This document shows, piece after piece, positions 51,775-62,910 of a DNA stretch of 64,000 bases. The stretch is from Byssochlamys sp. IMV 00236 (Eukaryota; Ascomycota; Eurotiomycetes; Eurotiales; Thermoascaceae). The notes under the pieces were generated by a model, which did not search any database, was not told the origin of the DNA, and saw only the letters and a program-made list of their open reading frames with translations. The position numbers were made by a program, and so were the translations under genes. The DNA lies in assembly GCA_001931875.2 (NCBI GenBank), contig MSJH02000512.1:1-64000 (forward strand), read 5' to 3'. Each line of letters opens with the position of its first letter. Position 1 is the first letter of the stretch.

Positions 51775-54519
51775 TTTACTTTGAACTATTCTTTTTTTTG
51801 GTCTTTGACAGCACCACATTTGTCCCTTTATTCCCTCTTTTATTGTTAGTTTTCCTTCTTTTGTACTAAAACCGAGTGTATACAGTTAAGATACTACAAG
51901 TGATCCCCACAATCAATATTTATTTTGTAAGGACTCCGCAACGGCTGCGAACATATGCTTTATCTAGCTTGCCCATAGTATTAGTTATTCTTTCCTGGAA
52001 TTAGTGATATGCATCAATTTTCATTATTGTTAGCGGTTAAATACATAAAAGGATATATGAATCAATCTTGCCAATTAAAATTATCGCATCCCGTTTCTAT
52101 GGCAAGAGAGCGATCATTCGGCATAGTCCCCTTGTTAGGAACTGGGATGGAGATGCCGGATCGTTGCGGATCTTATCATCAAGCGTTATTTTGTGTTTGC
52201 ACGATGACAGTTTGGCGTCAAGTATGGTATCTGAGCGTATATTCGAAATGAGAAGGATCGAATGATGGAAAGTATACCTCGAGAGCTTGCCACTATATTC
52301 TAGTGATTTCTTCAGAACTGTACGTTATTCCGGTTAGCATGACGACTCTCTCGGATACTACTTGTCTATGTGTAGAACCTTAAGTATGGTCTGTTGAACT
52401 ACCTAGCTTATACCGTACATCTAGGCTGCTTGATTGGTTGCTTGCTTGCTTCTGGTTCTAGAAGGGGGGTTGAAACTATATTTATCTCCTAATTATACAG
52501 AGAATCTGGATCTGAAGGTTTTAGCAGGTTCTATCTGTTATTAGAACTTTATGAAAGCGGATGATATGACAGATTACCTGGACGTACGCTTTGTGCACCG
52601 ACATCGTGGCTATTCTATCTTCTCCGAGTCTGATTCTCAGGTCCAGTTCATATATTGTTCTTACATATGTAGTCATCCTGGTCATAACTTATATTTCTGA
52701 ATCATCGCGTCTATAGCTTTGCATATAACCCAGGTTTGGAATATCTGGACTCGCAGCATTTAAACACCGCCCTCTGGGAGCACCTATATTTAATCCGGCT
52801 CATCAATCATGTATGAATAGCATTTAGTTCATCGTCGTCTACCGTCTGTCAAGTTCCCTCTTGATCCATTCCCAGGAAACAGTATCATATCATGGTTGTA
52901 TATTTGACTTTCTGTATTTCTAGCCGAATCATTTCCCTGACTGCGCTCATATAATCTCTCAAGTCTAAGGTAGATTTCCAGGAAGCCATAGGCTTGAGGA
53001 TCGGGAATAAGATGGTCTACTATTTCGTTCAGTCGCGTCTGCTCGAGAAAAGGCCCCAAACTCGGCCGTAAGCAGAGTTGCTCGTCTACGAAGCAAATGA
53101 ATGTATATGATTTCACACCAGTTATGCTTCAGCTGGAAATCACTAAAATACAGCCTAATACCAGTTTTCGGTACCGTAGGGCATTATCAAAGCAGTCTAT
53201 GTTTCTATAAGCTATAGCGATGGAACTAGGAAGTAAATTCTATTCTACATATTCCATGTCATGTGTAGGTCTTTATGTGCTCAGAGTAAAGAGCCCATCG
53301 AAATAAAATTGGGAATGAGAATATATCACAAGAATAACTAGTTATTGTAGAGAGCTCACCTCTCGCCTCTTCATGAAAAGTATTGGCCATCAGTCAAATT
53401 GAGCTGAACGCGACTCCTCCAGTGGAATTACTCCGTGCTATCTTTCCCAAAAGGTCTCATTCACATTCACATATTACCAATTTCTAGCTGTCGATCTATC
53501 CAATGATACTTCTAATACAAAGAGATCAGGTGCCTCGGGTAGACAGTCTACGATTCCGGTGGGCCAGTTTATACTGCAGGTCACAAGTTTAATTGACTGG
53601 TGTGGCTGCCGGTAGAAAATCTGATATGTAGAGGGTTTTCCGGGGATCTACCGTGAAACTTACACCGCTAGATTTTGATCATCATCGGAAGACTATCCGG
53701 ACTCTTACCTATTTTTGCCTCTTCTCTTCTACCGTATTATTATTTCTTTCCATTCTATCCTTTTCTATATGTCTTTCCCCTATTATAAATCTTCATTAGT
53801 TATTGTGTTCTCTTTGACTTTCTTCTGCCCCACCCCAGGATCCGCCGGGCGATGTGGCCAGTGAGTTTGACACCGCTGCGTAAGATAGTGCGTCAACGGT
53901 TTTAATCCGGTATATCTATACGAAGTAGTAGCAGGTTGGAGAGAGAGTAATACAACGCATGCGAATAATACTGATCGCCAATCCCTAGCTGAAAAAGAAA
54001 CGCAGAGTCACTATCTTTATTTGTTCTCTTGCACACATAATCTTCTACATAATCCCATTCCGCGCCTGTCCGAGAGTGCCGGAGAACCGATGACTCCTCT
54101 TTCAGATGGATGCATAGAACCAGTCTAGAATTCTGCATCATCTTCGGAGGCCCGAAACCCCCCGCTCTTTGGCACAAGATCAGTTTTAATAATGATAATA
54201 CCCATCGGGCGGGAATTCTCGCGTGAGACAAGCCACGTAGATACTTGGTGCTAGGTAGTTTAGTCACCTCGCCTAATCCTACTTCTACCATACGTAGGGC
54301 CCCGCCAGTGTGGTGGTGCCAAACGGCGGTAGTTGATGTATAAAGTATCGGTCAAGTCGATACTGCACGCACACCGTCTCTTTTTTATTCTTCTATGAAC
54401 TCGAACCCTCATTCATGATTTGAAGAATATTCAGAGTTATACTGCTGTTTTACCATCCAAATATTGTTGATATCATACTTGTCATCTATTGATTGGTAAC
54501 AAGAAAAACAAAACACAAT
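51775..54519. other. Gene desert, AT-rich
   Basis: About 2.7 kb with no convincing gene. A minus-strand frame at 52829-53116 (contains RPSLGPFLEQTRLNEIVDHL) is protein-like but lacks an ATG and splice partners, so it may be a remnant. Another minus-strand frame at 53902-54291 is similarly unsupported. The rest is AT-rich. Confidence 0.5.
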
Positions 54520-54720
54520 ATGGCCGCACTCTGGGTCTTCGTTGCTCTTGGCTATATACTTCTCTATGCATTCGCTTCTGTATCTCCTCTTATGGATTAC
54601 AATACCGACATGACTTTCTCGCCTATACAGATGCAATCATGGAATCTGCCTCAGCAGGCAGACGTCAATTTAATCAGAGGGTCTGACAAGCTATCAATCG
54701 GTGACTCTCACCTTTGGTGA
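54520..54720 (+). CDS. Possible small secreted or membrane protein
   Basis: 66 residues, ATG in good context (CACAATATGG). Residues 4-22 (LWVFVALGYILLYAFAS) form a hydrophobic stretch like a signal peptide or single membrane anchor, followed by a polar region ending in GDSHLW. There is no cysteine pattern and no family recognised. Further protein-like frames at about 54770-54960 (SDDTPNNPEITAMSMKAREG, with following stops) may be the remains of a larger gene to which this is the first exon. Low certainty that it is expressed. Confidence 0.3.
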   Translation: MAALWVFVALGYILLYAFASVSPLMDYNTDMTFSPIQMQSWNLPQQADVNLIRGSDKLSIGDSHLW

Positions 54721-56070
54721 AAAGATATGCGAATCATTCGACGTGAAATATGGAAGCATGAAACTCTCATATGGTACTCTCCGATGATACTCCCAATAAT
54801 CCTGAGATCACGGCAATGTCTATGAAGGCGAGGGAGGGCATCACAGAAACACGGCTATATCGAAAAAGGGAATCCTTCTCATGATAGAGGACGTCATTGA
54901 TGGGTCGACAAATAACCCAGTACGCTCCAACCTGCGTGAGAAGGACAAGACTATATGAAAGGTCGGCGATATCAGATTTGAGATCCCCCGTATCCTCTTA
55001 TCGATCGATAGTTACCCCGAGGGCTATCGACTACGAAGACTCGAAACCTCGCGCAATATCTCGGCGTCTGCGCGTCCGTTCGCTGCACGTCTATATCTAT
55101 CTATGATGTCCAGACATGGACTGGAGACATATGATGGGACAGAAGTCGATCGTTTTTTAAAGCAGCACATGCGAGTTGGGGACCGTTGACTTCATTGGGA
55201 AAGTGAGAGGCAACCATGGAGTGAGAGAATGACACATTGATTATGAGATTAACGACATGATGAGAAATGGATGGATGATGGCAATGAAACTTTTATCTTA
55301 TGGATTTACAACCTATTTGTTTTGGAGTTCTATAGCGGGGTCGTACTGGATGGATCGAAAGACGGATCATCATAGCTTTTTCGATATTTATTGAATTTGA
55401 ACTAGATATTTTCTGAAATAACTCTTGATGTGTCAACGCCTCCTTTTGCCTGTCATCGTCTTCCATACTTGGTTTGCTTTGGGGAAAGGCTAAAATAAAT
55501 ATAAGCCAAGATCTGATATCCTGTGGCGTATCCCGCCCACATCCCAAGATAGCTAACTATCTAGACTCATGACGTAAGATTCCGGAACACAAGACTGTTG
55601 TCGGTCATAGAATAGAGTAGATCCGGACTCAGGAGTGAAACGACATTTTTAGAAAATTTTTCTTGGTCGGCTCTTTGCCGCCGTTCACACCTTAATGATG
55701 ATCACGATCCGATCCGAAGACATTACCCATACATCAGCATACAGACGGTAGTCTCGCCTCAGGTAACTATATGGTTATGACGAGGTAATGTTTCTAACTT
55801 GGAAAATCATGGCAACGGCACTGGCGAGCCCTAGAAGCGGGTATCATATCTTGAAATCCAGACGACCAGGATAGATTTCAAACCGCATAGCTGCCGGCGC
55901 CTGGCCAGCATAGGTGATAAGCTCTGCAACACTTTTCTTAAATCTTCTTTCTCTCAGACCATAGATCTGCAGACATCTCTTCGGCGCGACTTAAGATACC
56001 AAAAGGTTTGTTCCGGAGTGCGCCTGACCAGCACCTATCCAGACCTTATGTAGTATCGACTGCGACAGGT
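54721..56070. other. Intergenic region with possible coding remnants
   Basis: Short protein-like frames occur at 54770-54960 on the plus strand and 55293-55547 on the minus strand (contains ALTHQELFQKISSS), all too short and broken to call. The right end is the 3' flank of GCN3. Confidence 0.5.
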
Positions 56071-57248
56071 TTAGAACCAGATCTTGATCAACTCTTCACT
56101 GACCGCGCTGGGTGTTAACACTCCGCTCTCAGTGATAAGAGCCGAGATGAGATGTGGTGGGGTAAAGTCGACAGCGTCGCGTCGGACAGTCTTGCTGTTC
56201 TCTTTGTCGGGAGGGGCACCGTTGAGAAGTGCGCTCATGTGCTCAGCTTTCTCTTCCTCGGAGTTGAAATTGTCCTCGGGAGCTTTGCTGCCGTTCTGTG
56301 CAGGTTTCTGCTTCTCCGCATCGATATCTTCTTCCGTCTTGAACTCAATGACGCTTTGGTCAATGGGCAAATCGTACTGTCCCAGCGGGTAGAAACGGAC
56401 AAACTTGTGACTCTCAGCAACGACATAGAATGGCTTGCCCATAGCCTTGGCCAGAAGCCCGATCTGGTAGGTGCCCATGCGGGATACAATGCCTCCGTTC
56501 TCTACCACACCTTCTGCACCGACGATGACCATGTCCACTTTACCCAACGAGTATGCGACAGCAGATTCGGGGATCATGGCAACCGGGACACCCTTTGCCC
56601 TCAGAGAGCGAACCGTATCGAGACCCTCGGGCTCAACGGAATCGCCATGGACAGACGGCAAGACATAGATGACACGGAATCGGACCGCAGAAGGACCACT
56701 GTTCTCCTCAGCCGCTTTCTGAAGCAGAGCACTCACGACTCTGGAACCACCATTCGTCAGAACCGTACTTCCATCTCGAACGAAGCCCCTCCCGAATGCA
56801 GCGATCTTGTCTCTGCTTTCCTTCGCGCGCTTGATGAATAACCGTCCATTAGATAGTAGATGAGCTCTGATAGCGTTAAAATCGCCTGCTGGTCCTAGCT
56901 GGCCTGGTCGTTGTAGGGTCGTAATCAAATATCGCTGGAAAAGATCGGTGCCCGCGGACAGTGCAATAGGGTTTGGTATCGACTTTTTCAAGTGGTCCGT
57001 CGATTTCTCTAGAAGGTCGAGGGTCTCGGAGATAGTAGAAGAAGGTGAGTGTGTGAGAAGCAGGACTAGGGCCTCGATGGCCGCGATGGGCATTGTCAGA
57101 TCGGGGTCAGAGCGGAGGAGATCATTGTAGGTCGACACGATGCTGGGACTGAGGTTAGCATGACATCCCCCGCAGAGTATTTATTCTACGGTGGTACTTG
57201 CTCGAACGGTTTCGAAGCTTCCGACGAAGCCTCTGTGGTCGCCGCCAT
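56071..57248 (-). CDS. gcn3: Translation initiation factor eIF2B subunit alpha (GCN3)
   Basis: Two exons, complement(56071-57142, 57202-57248), give 372 residues. The 59-base intron (57201-57143) begins GCAAGT rather than GT, has a GCTAAC branch site, and ends CAG; it is the only join that gives the conserved FDIVSTYNDLL N-terminus. The body has the eIF2B alpha/beta/delta blocks: PVAAIEALV-like IAAIEALV, TNGGSRVVSALL, VPVAMIPESAVAYSL, VGAEGVVENGGIVSRMGTYQ and KPFYVVAESHKF. The C-terminal part has a charged insertion (about 285-335) before TPPHLISALITESGVLTPSAVSEELIKIWF. It is the regulatory subunit of the guanine-nucleotide exchange factor for eIF2 and senses phosphorylated eIF2 in amino-acid starvation. 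It shares a promoter with NUF2. Confidence 0.95.
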
Positions 57249-57556
57249 TGTGCCTGTGGAAGAGAACAAGACCCAACCCAGCGATATAATAATTAACCAC
57301 CAGCTGTATGAAATGTGCTGGGAGTGACTCTCTCACCCGCAGAACGTGCAATAGTTTGTGTTTGCATCCGTTGCAGCGCTGCCCCTCGACGCTAGTCCGC
57401 TTTGGGGTCTCTCTCTTCTGCCGGCAGGCGGTCGCTCTCGTGATAGATAAACAAAACATCATTATTATCGTCGGCGGTGCAGCCACACCGCAACAGCTGT
57501 TCCGGGTCGTTAACGAAGCGCGGGTTTTGGTTCAAGGTTCTTCGTTCTATGCAACC
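57249..57556. promoter_or_regulatory. Bidirectional promoter, GCN3 / NUF2
   Basis: 308 bases separate the divergent start codons of gcn3 (57248) and nuf2 (57557). It contains ATATAATAATTAAC near 57282-57296 as the main AT-rich element. No TATA box is clearly placed. The leaders of both genes must fit here. Confidence 0.6.
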
Positions 57557-59108
57557 ATGGCTTACAACCGGGCGAGCCAGCAATTCCATGGTGGCCAGCA
57601 TCATGGTCGCGGTCGCAAGAAGGAAGATGACAGCGACGCTCTGATGCGTCTGGTTAGTATTAGTTCCTTCAGATGGCTCAGCACTTGCTAATTCTATTAC
57701 CCCAGCCGGACAAGGAGATTGCAGGATGTATCAATGATATCGGCGTCCCTTTCACCCCCGCCGATCTAGTCAAGCCAAATCCGCAGCAGATCCAGATGGT
57801 GATGGAATGGTTCGCAGAGCTTCTTATGAATACGACTCGTGAAACAGTCGACCCTGCAATGCGAGCGGCGGCAGAGGATGTTTGCGGCGACTATGCAGAC
57901 ATCGTGCCTAATGACACGCGCAATTTGATGGGATTCTTCATAAATTTGCGAAAGCTGATGATAGAGGTATTTTGCCGCTTAACCTTGTCTTAGACCTCGA
58001 AGAGTATCTAACAAGGGGGAATTTAGTGCGGTGTCAACGACTTTACGTTTACGGATCTGACAAGGCCGACCCATGATCGACTCGTGAAGATCTTCTCGTA
58101 TCTCATTAATTTTGTCCGGTTTCGAGAGTCACAGACGGCCGTGATCGATGAGCATTTCAACAAAGCAGAGGGAACCAAGGCGCGAATCGAGACGCTCTAT
58201 GCGGAGAACCAGGAGATGGAACAACGCCTGGAGGAGATGAAGCGGAATCAGAAAGCGATCGAGGGCCAAGTGAAGGACAAGGTCAGACGGAACGATGAGC
58301 TGAAAGCGCGGTTGCTGGAGTTGAGGCGAGGTCAGGAAAGAGTCGCAGAGACGTTGGAGCGAGTGAAGGCAGAGAAGGCCCGACGGCAAGCCTTGCTCGA
58401 AGAAAAGATGGAGAAGGTCGTCCGCAGCCGGCAGGAGGCTGAGAAACTGAGGCCATACGTTCTGCAGAGCCCTGCAACCCTTCAGCAAAATCTAACCGAA
58501 CTTTCGGAGAATCTCATGCGTGAAAAGGCGCATATTGACTCTATGGAAAAGAGACTGCGAGCGTTGCAGACTTCAGCAGATACATTCAATGTCGTCGCAA
58601 ACGATGTGCACGCCTGCGCCAAACTTCTCGAGGATATTTCGGCCGAGCTCCAAAAGGAAGAAGAAGAAGACGCTAGGGCTGTTCGGAACAGGGAAGCCAT
58701 CTCTGAGAGAGGAAACAATGTTCGGGAGGTGGAGCAGACAGAGAAATTACTGCAAAGACAGCTAGCCCGATGGAACGAGAGGATAGAGGCGCTGCGGAAG
58801 AATAGCCAGGAGAAGCAAGAGATTGCTCAGGCAAGGATGGAAGAGCTGCGGAATATCCAGAAACAGCTTCGTGAAGAACGCGCAGAGAAACAACGCGAGA
58901 TGGAACGGAGGAGAATACGAATCGAGCAGACTGAAAAGAAGGTAAGCTTCACTGTCTTTTTCTTCTGTCTGAGACACAGCTGACATATATGCAGATGGCG
59001 GATCTCAAGGAAAATATCGAACGTGAAATTCACAGCGCGCATGACGAGTATCTGAAGATGGAGTCGCACATCAAGCTCTACATTACCGAGATGGAAAAGT
59101 GTCTATGA
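57557..59108 (+). CDS. nuf2: Kinetochore protein Nuf2
   Basis: Four exons (57557-57652, 57706-57966, 58027-58941, 58995-59108) give 461 residues, the usual length for fungal Nuf2. The N-terminal calponin-homology domain (about 33-150) has [28 protein letters not shown] sequence ([14 protein letters not shown]) and [21 protein letters not shown], the Nuf2 landmark at the domain end. From about residue 160 to the C-terminus it is nearly continuous coiled coil rich in Glu/Arg/Lys. Nuf2 pairs with Ndc80 in the four-subunit NDC80 complex that attaches kinetochores to spindle microtubules. The last exon codes only 37 residues. The gene converges on the next one, 143 bases away. Confidence 0.95.
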
Positions 59109-59251
59109 TTTCTTTTTGGCACGCTGGAAGGTAGTTGGAGTTTATTGGCTGGCTAGTCTAGGATACCCATTTTCTTTCGATGTGATATGATATACATAGA
59201 TACCTGGGATATGGATATGGCGTTTAATGGCCTATTGTGTTGTGATATCCA

Positions 59252-59956
59252 TCAAGTCTCTGCTGACATTTGTTTCTTTTGCTCAAAATTAAACCATCTT
59301 TGTGCGATGCTTTTCACAGGTACACTGCTTCCAGACCGGCCAGCTCCCTCACCACTGGATCTCGTGGTACCACTGAGTAATGGCACATGGACATTCCAGA
59401 GGCCATCACCCCGCTCACTGCTCTGAGGATCTAGGGCGTCCTTACATTCACAGAGGACTATATCGAGACTTTCCCTAGCAGAAACCTCAACGGCAAGGGC
59501 CAGAGTCCTCGACAGACCTTGGGCAGAGAACTCGGAAGATGTAGCATGGAGAGCTACAAGATCGACAATTGCTAACAGCGGCCTGCTGCTATTGTCCGTC
59601 CTTGAGCCTTTGTTGTCTGTAATACGTAGACCGGAGAGATACGCGCGCAGATGCTCGATTGTTGGGCAGAAAGCTAGTTTTATTTTTCTTGAATTCGCCA
59701 GGAGCCCAATCGTCTTTCTGAGGAACGGATGGTCTGGCTCTCGTGCGAAACTGCGACGCTCATCGTTCTCAAGCTGCTGCTCCAGGCTCGTCGGAGATGC
59801 GGCGTGTAGTGGATGTATGCAACCCGACAGTTGCTCGAGGAAGTGATCCCGTGTCGAGCATACAAGTAAGACTGTTGAGCAAGCCTCATTATGTATGATG
59901 GACGCTAGAAAATCCGATATTAGATCTGAGAAATATATCCTTTGCTCTCTGGTCAT
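59252..59956 (-). CDS. Uncharacterised 234-residue protein
   Basis: Single exon, ATG at 59956 (an in-frame GTG lies two codons earlier). Composition and codon use are gene-like. The N-terminus reads MTREQRIYFSDLISDFLASI, followed by CSTVLLVCSTRDHFLEQL, a central PLLAIVDLVALHATSSEFSAQGLSRTL block, and a tail with PVKSIAQRWFNFEQ. The pattern of hydrophobic strands (VLLVCST, LLAIVDLVALH) resembles a RecA-like or P-loop-derived fold without a Walker A motif, as in some Elongator or recombination accessory subunits; this is inference only. It is divergent from AP-3 beta and convergent with nuf2. Confidence 0.7.
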   Translation of the reverse strand: MTREQRIYFSDLISDFLASIIHNEACSTVLLVCSTRDHFLEQLSGCIHPLHAASPTSLEQQLENDERRSFAREPDHPFLRKTIGLLANSRKIKLAFCPTIEHLRAYLSGLRITDNKGSRTDNSSRPLLAIVDLVALHATSSEFSAQGLSRTLALAVEVSARESLDIVLCECKDALDPQSSERGDGLWNVHVPLLSGTTRSSGEGAGRSGSSVPVKSIAQRWFNFEQKKQMSAET

Positions 59957-60277
59957 TGGCACCGCTGTGTGTTCTTTAGCGGGAAAGCTGAGACTGTCAA
60001 AGGGCGATCATATAGTAGGCCCAACAGTATTTGCATCTTATCGTATGGAACTCGCTAAGATGGCAACATCTGTAACATCTCGCAAGTAATGAGCGTTGTA
60101 GCAGATGTTGGAAGAGGGGCCGCGGGGAGAATGGTGAGCGGGACGCTTAAGTATGATGCCGCCGATGCACTCGGCAACTCATCGTGGAAAGTCGCTCCAA
60201 GCTCTCGTGCTTCTTCTTGTCCACGACAACTTCAACGCCGCCAACAAAGGCGCCCCGCTGGGCATATACGGGTCAGC
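59957..60277. promoter_or_regulatory. Bidirectional promoter, 234-residue protein / AP-3 beta
   Basis: 321 bases between divergent starts. The frame of AP-3 beta is open upstream to an ATG at 60089, 63 codons before the start chosen, so part of this stretch could be translated. Overlapping frames here are not supported as separate genes. Confidence 0.5.
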
Positions 60278-62910
60278 ATGGAGACTATTTCGAGGATATC
60301 TTCGATGCTGGAGACAGGTACGGTTGGTCCTGTTCTTGCGCGTCCGCGTGCAACGTCGACAGCGCTTCCCCGGTTGCTAATAATCCCTGCGTGCCTCCAG
60401 CTCGAGAGCTCACACTGGAAGCGGCTCAGTCGGCTGGCTCTGCAAATCTAGCAAAGCCAAATTATTCCGCTCGGGGTCTTACCGTATCTCATATCAAAAA
60501 GCTACTAGAGAGCCGCAATGACCGAGAAGTACTGGACGGGATGCGGAGGGTCATTTCGGTATGCGTTCCCCCCGTATTGTTTGGTCTCGACATCCATTAA
60601 CGGTCTGAATTTTGAATCTAGTTGATGTACCGCTCGGAACCCTGTCTCCCTTTCTTCTCCGCCGTTGTCAAGAATGTCGCAAATCCGAATATTGAAGTGA
60701 AGAAGCTTGTCTACATCTACCTGCTTCACCATGCAGAGGCCGAACCCGATCTGGCGCTGCTCTCTATCAATGCGATACAGAAGTCGCTCACGGACCAGAA
60801 CCCCCAGGTGCGATCCATGGCGCTGCGTACAATGTCGGGTATCAGGGTGCCCGTCGTCAGTCAGATTGTCTCGCTCGCCATCAAGCGCGGCTGCGGAGAT
60901 ATGAGTCCTCACGTCCGCAAGGCAGCTGCGCTAGCTATCCCCAAGTGTTATCGTCTGGATCCAAATACTCTGCCGCAGCTGGTTGGATACGTATCCACAT
61001 TGCTCGGTGACGCCCAATACTTCGTTGTTGGCCCTGCGGTAGCTGCGTTTATGGACGTCTGTCCCGATAGGATCGATCTGATCCACAAACATTACCACAG
61101 TCTTGTGAGAAAGTTGGTTGACATGGATGAGTGGAGCCAACTTGCAACGCTACGGCTTTTAACTATTTATGGCCGGAAGTGCTTCCCTAGGAAGACGGAG
61201 AAAGTCCGAAAGAAGGCGACCAAAGAGTTTTATGAAGAAGAGGATCCCCAGGACCAAGGAGAAGAGACAGGTGAAGAAGTCATCTCTGTGGACCGTGACT
61301 TGGAACTGTTTCTAAGAGCGTGCAAGCCACTCCTCCAGAGCCGCAATTCTGCTGTCATTCTGAGTGTTGTCCGCTGCTTCCTTTACTTGGGAACACCTGA
61401 GTATCTGGAGTCTGCTATTGGCCCTCTTGTTGCTCTCGTCCGCAGCCCACAGGATATTCAGCATGTTGCGCTCTACAATATTGTTGCGGTAGCGCTGGAA
61501 GCTCCGAGATTATTCGCAAAATACGCCTACCATTTTCTTGTGCATGATGCAGACCCGCCTCACATCTGGCGTTTGAAGCTCGAGGTGTTAACAATTATAT
61601 TCCCCTATTGCGGCATGCACCTGAAAGGTGTCATCATTAGCGAGCTGGAGCACTTTGCACGAGGACCCGACGTGGATCTAGTGAAGGAGAGTGTCCGGGC
61701 CATCGGACGCTGCGCGCAGAGCGACAGTCGAACCGGCGACCACTGCCTCAATGTGCTTCTGAGTCTAGTGACTAGTCCAGACGAGGCTCTGGTTTCTGAA
61801 TCCTTGACAGTCATCCGTCACCTAATTCAACAAGATCCGCAGTCCCATAAGCATACAATCATACAGCTCGCAAAGAGTCTCGACACGACTACGAGCCCCG
61901 AAGCGAGAGCCTCGATTATTTGGCTAGTCGGTGAGTTCGCCAGCAACGAATCAGAGGAAAACAGTATTGCCCCAGACGTTTTGCGAATTATCGTACGGGG
62001 CTTCGCAGACGAATCGGAGGTTGCAAAACAGCAGATTGTTCTTCTAGGAGCCAAGGTGTACCTTCATCACCTCTTACGCAAATACCCTCAAAGCAAAGCC
62101 AAACCTCCAGAGGAGATCAAACCTCCCGTCGAAGAGATCCGCAACGAGTGGACGGATACTCAAGACCAAGAACAGGAAGAACAGCAGAACGGCGATGAAA
62201 CGGAAAAGCAGCCAGAACAAGAAGATAACCTGACACTTCTTTGGCGATATGTCCTTCTCCTCGCTCGATATGATACCTCCTATGACCTCCGTGACCGCGC
62301 TCGACTTTACAAAGCCCTGTTAGCGGATCCCTCCTCAACGCAGCTAGCCAGTCTGCTGCTCTTGGCTCCCAAGCCTGTGCCACACGCACCTAGTCCCTCA
62401 GAGACTCGCAAAGATCTACTCATCGGTTCATCAACTCTTGTCGTCGGACCGGAAGCCGGTATTCATGGTCTGTCGGGCTACGAATCTATTCCTGACTGGG
62501 TCGAATCTGGAAACGAACCAGACCCGCGCCTACGGGAAGATGCAGCCAAACCAGAACCCACCGAACGGACCCTGACCGCCGGTGAACGCCTCGACAAAGC
62601 TCTAAAAGATCACGGCACAAGCGTCGCAGCCCGCATGAGACAAAACGGCACATCTGCCGCCGCTGCGGCAGCAGCTCGAAAGAACAAATCACTAGACGAG
62701 TGGCTTGCCGACGAGGAAGAAGAGTCTGAGGAAGAATCAGAGGAAGAAGAGACCGAATCAGAAGAAGAGACGGACTCCGAGGAAGAAGAAGAAGAGACGG
62801 AGGAGGAGGAGGAGACCGATTCCGACGAAGAGGAAGAAACCGACTCTGAAGACGAGAGAGAGACGCAAGGCTTGATGGCAGGACATGGTCCTTCGCGGTC
62901 CGGAATCTAG
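60278..62910 (+). CDS. apl6: AP-3 adaptor complex subunit beta
   Basis: Three exons (60278-60317, 60401-60558, 60622-62910) give 828 residues. The N-terminus METISRISSMLETARELTLEAAQ and the block GLTVSHIKKLLESRNDREVLDGMRR are typical of fungal AP-3 beta. Residues about 50-620 form the armadillo-like Adaptin_N trunk with KKLVYIYLLHHAEAEPDLALL, KSLTDQNPQVRSMALR, MSPHVRKAAALAIPK and VVGPAVAAF. A long acidic hinge of Glu/Ser/Asp runs (about 755-811) ends the protein; there is no C-terminal appendage, as in other fungal AP-3 beta. The complex carries cargo from Golgi/endosome to the vacuole. Exon 1 codes only 13 residues plus one base. An in-frame ATG at 60089 could add 63 residues. Confidence 0.95.
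62700..62863 (+). repeat. GAA/GAG-rich imperfect repeat encoding acidic hinge
   Basis: An imperfect run of GAR and GAY/TCN codons encodes the Glu/Asp/Ser hinge of AP-3 beta. It is likely variable in length between strains. Confidence 0.75.

Noticed and set aside
56152..56841. 229-codon open frame antisense to GCN3
   Set aside because: It lies wholly within the GCN3 coding exon on the other strand and has no domain; typical shadow frame.
57196..57197. Canonical GT donor in GCN3 (GTACCA) instead of GC
   Set aside because: It leaves exon 1 in phase 0 while the only good acceptor needs phase 2, so frame is lost.
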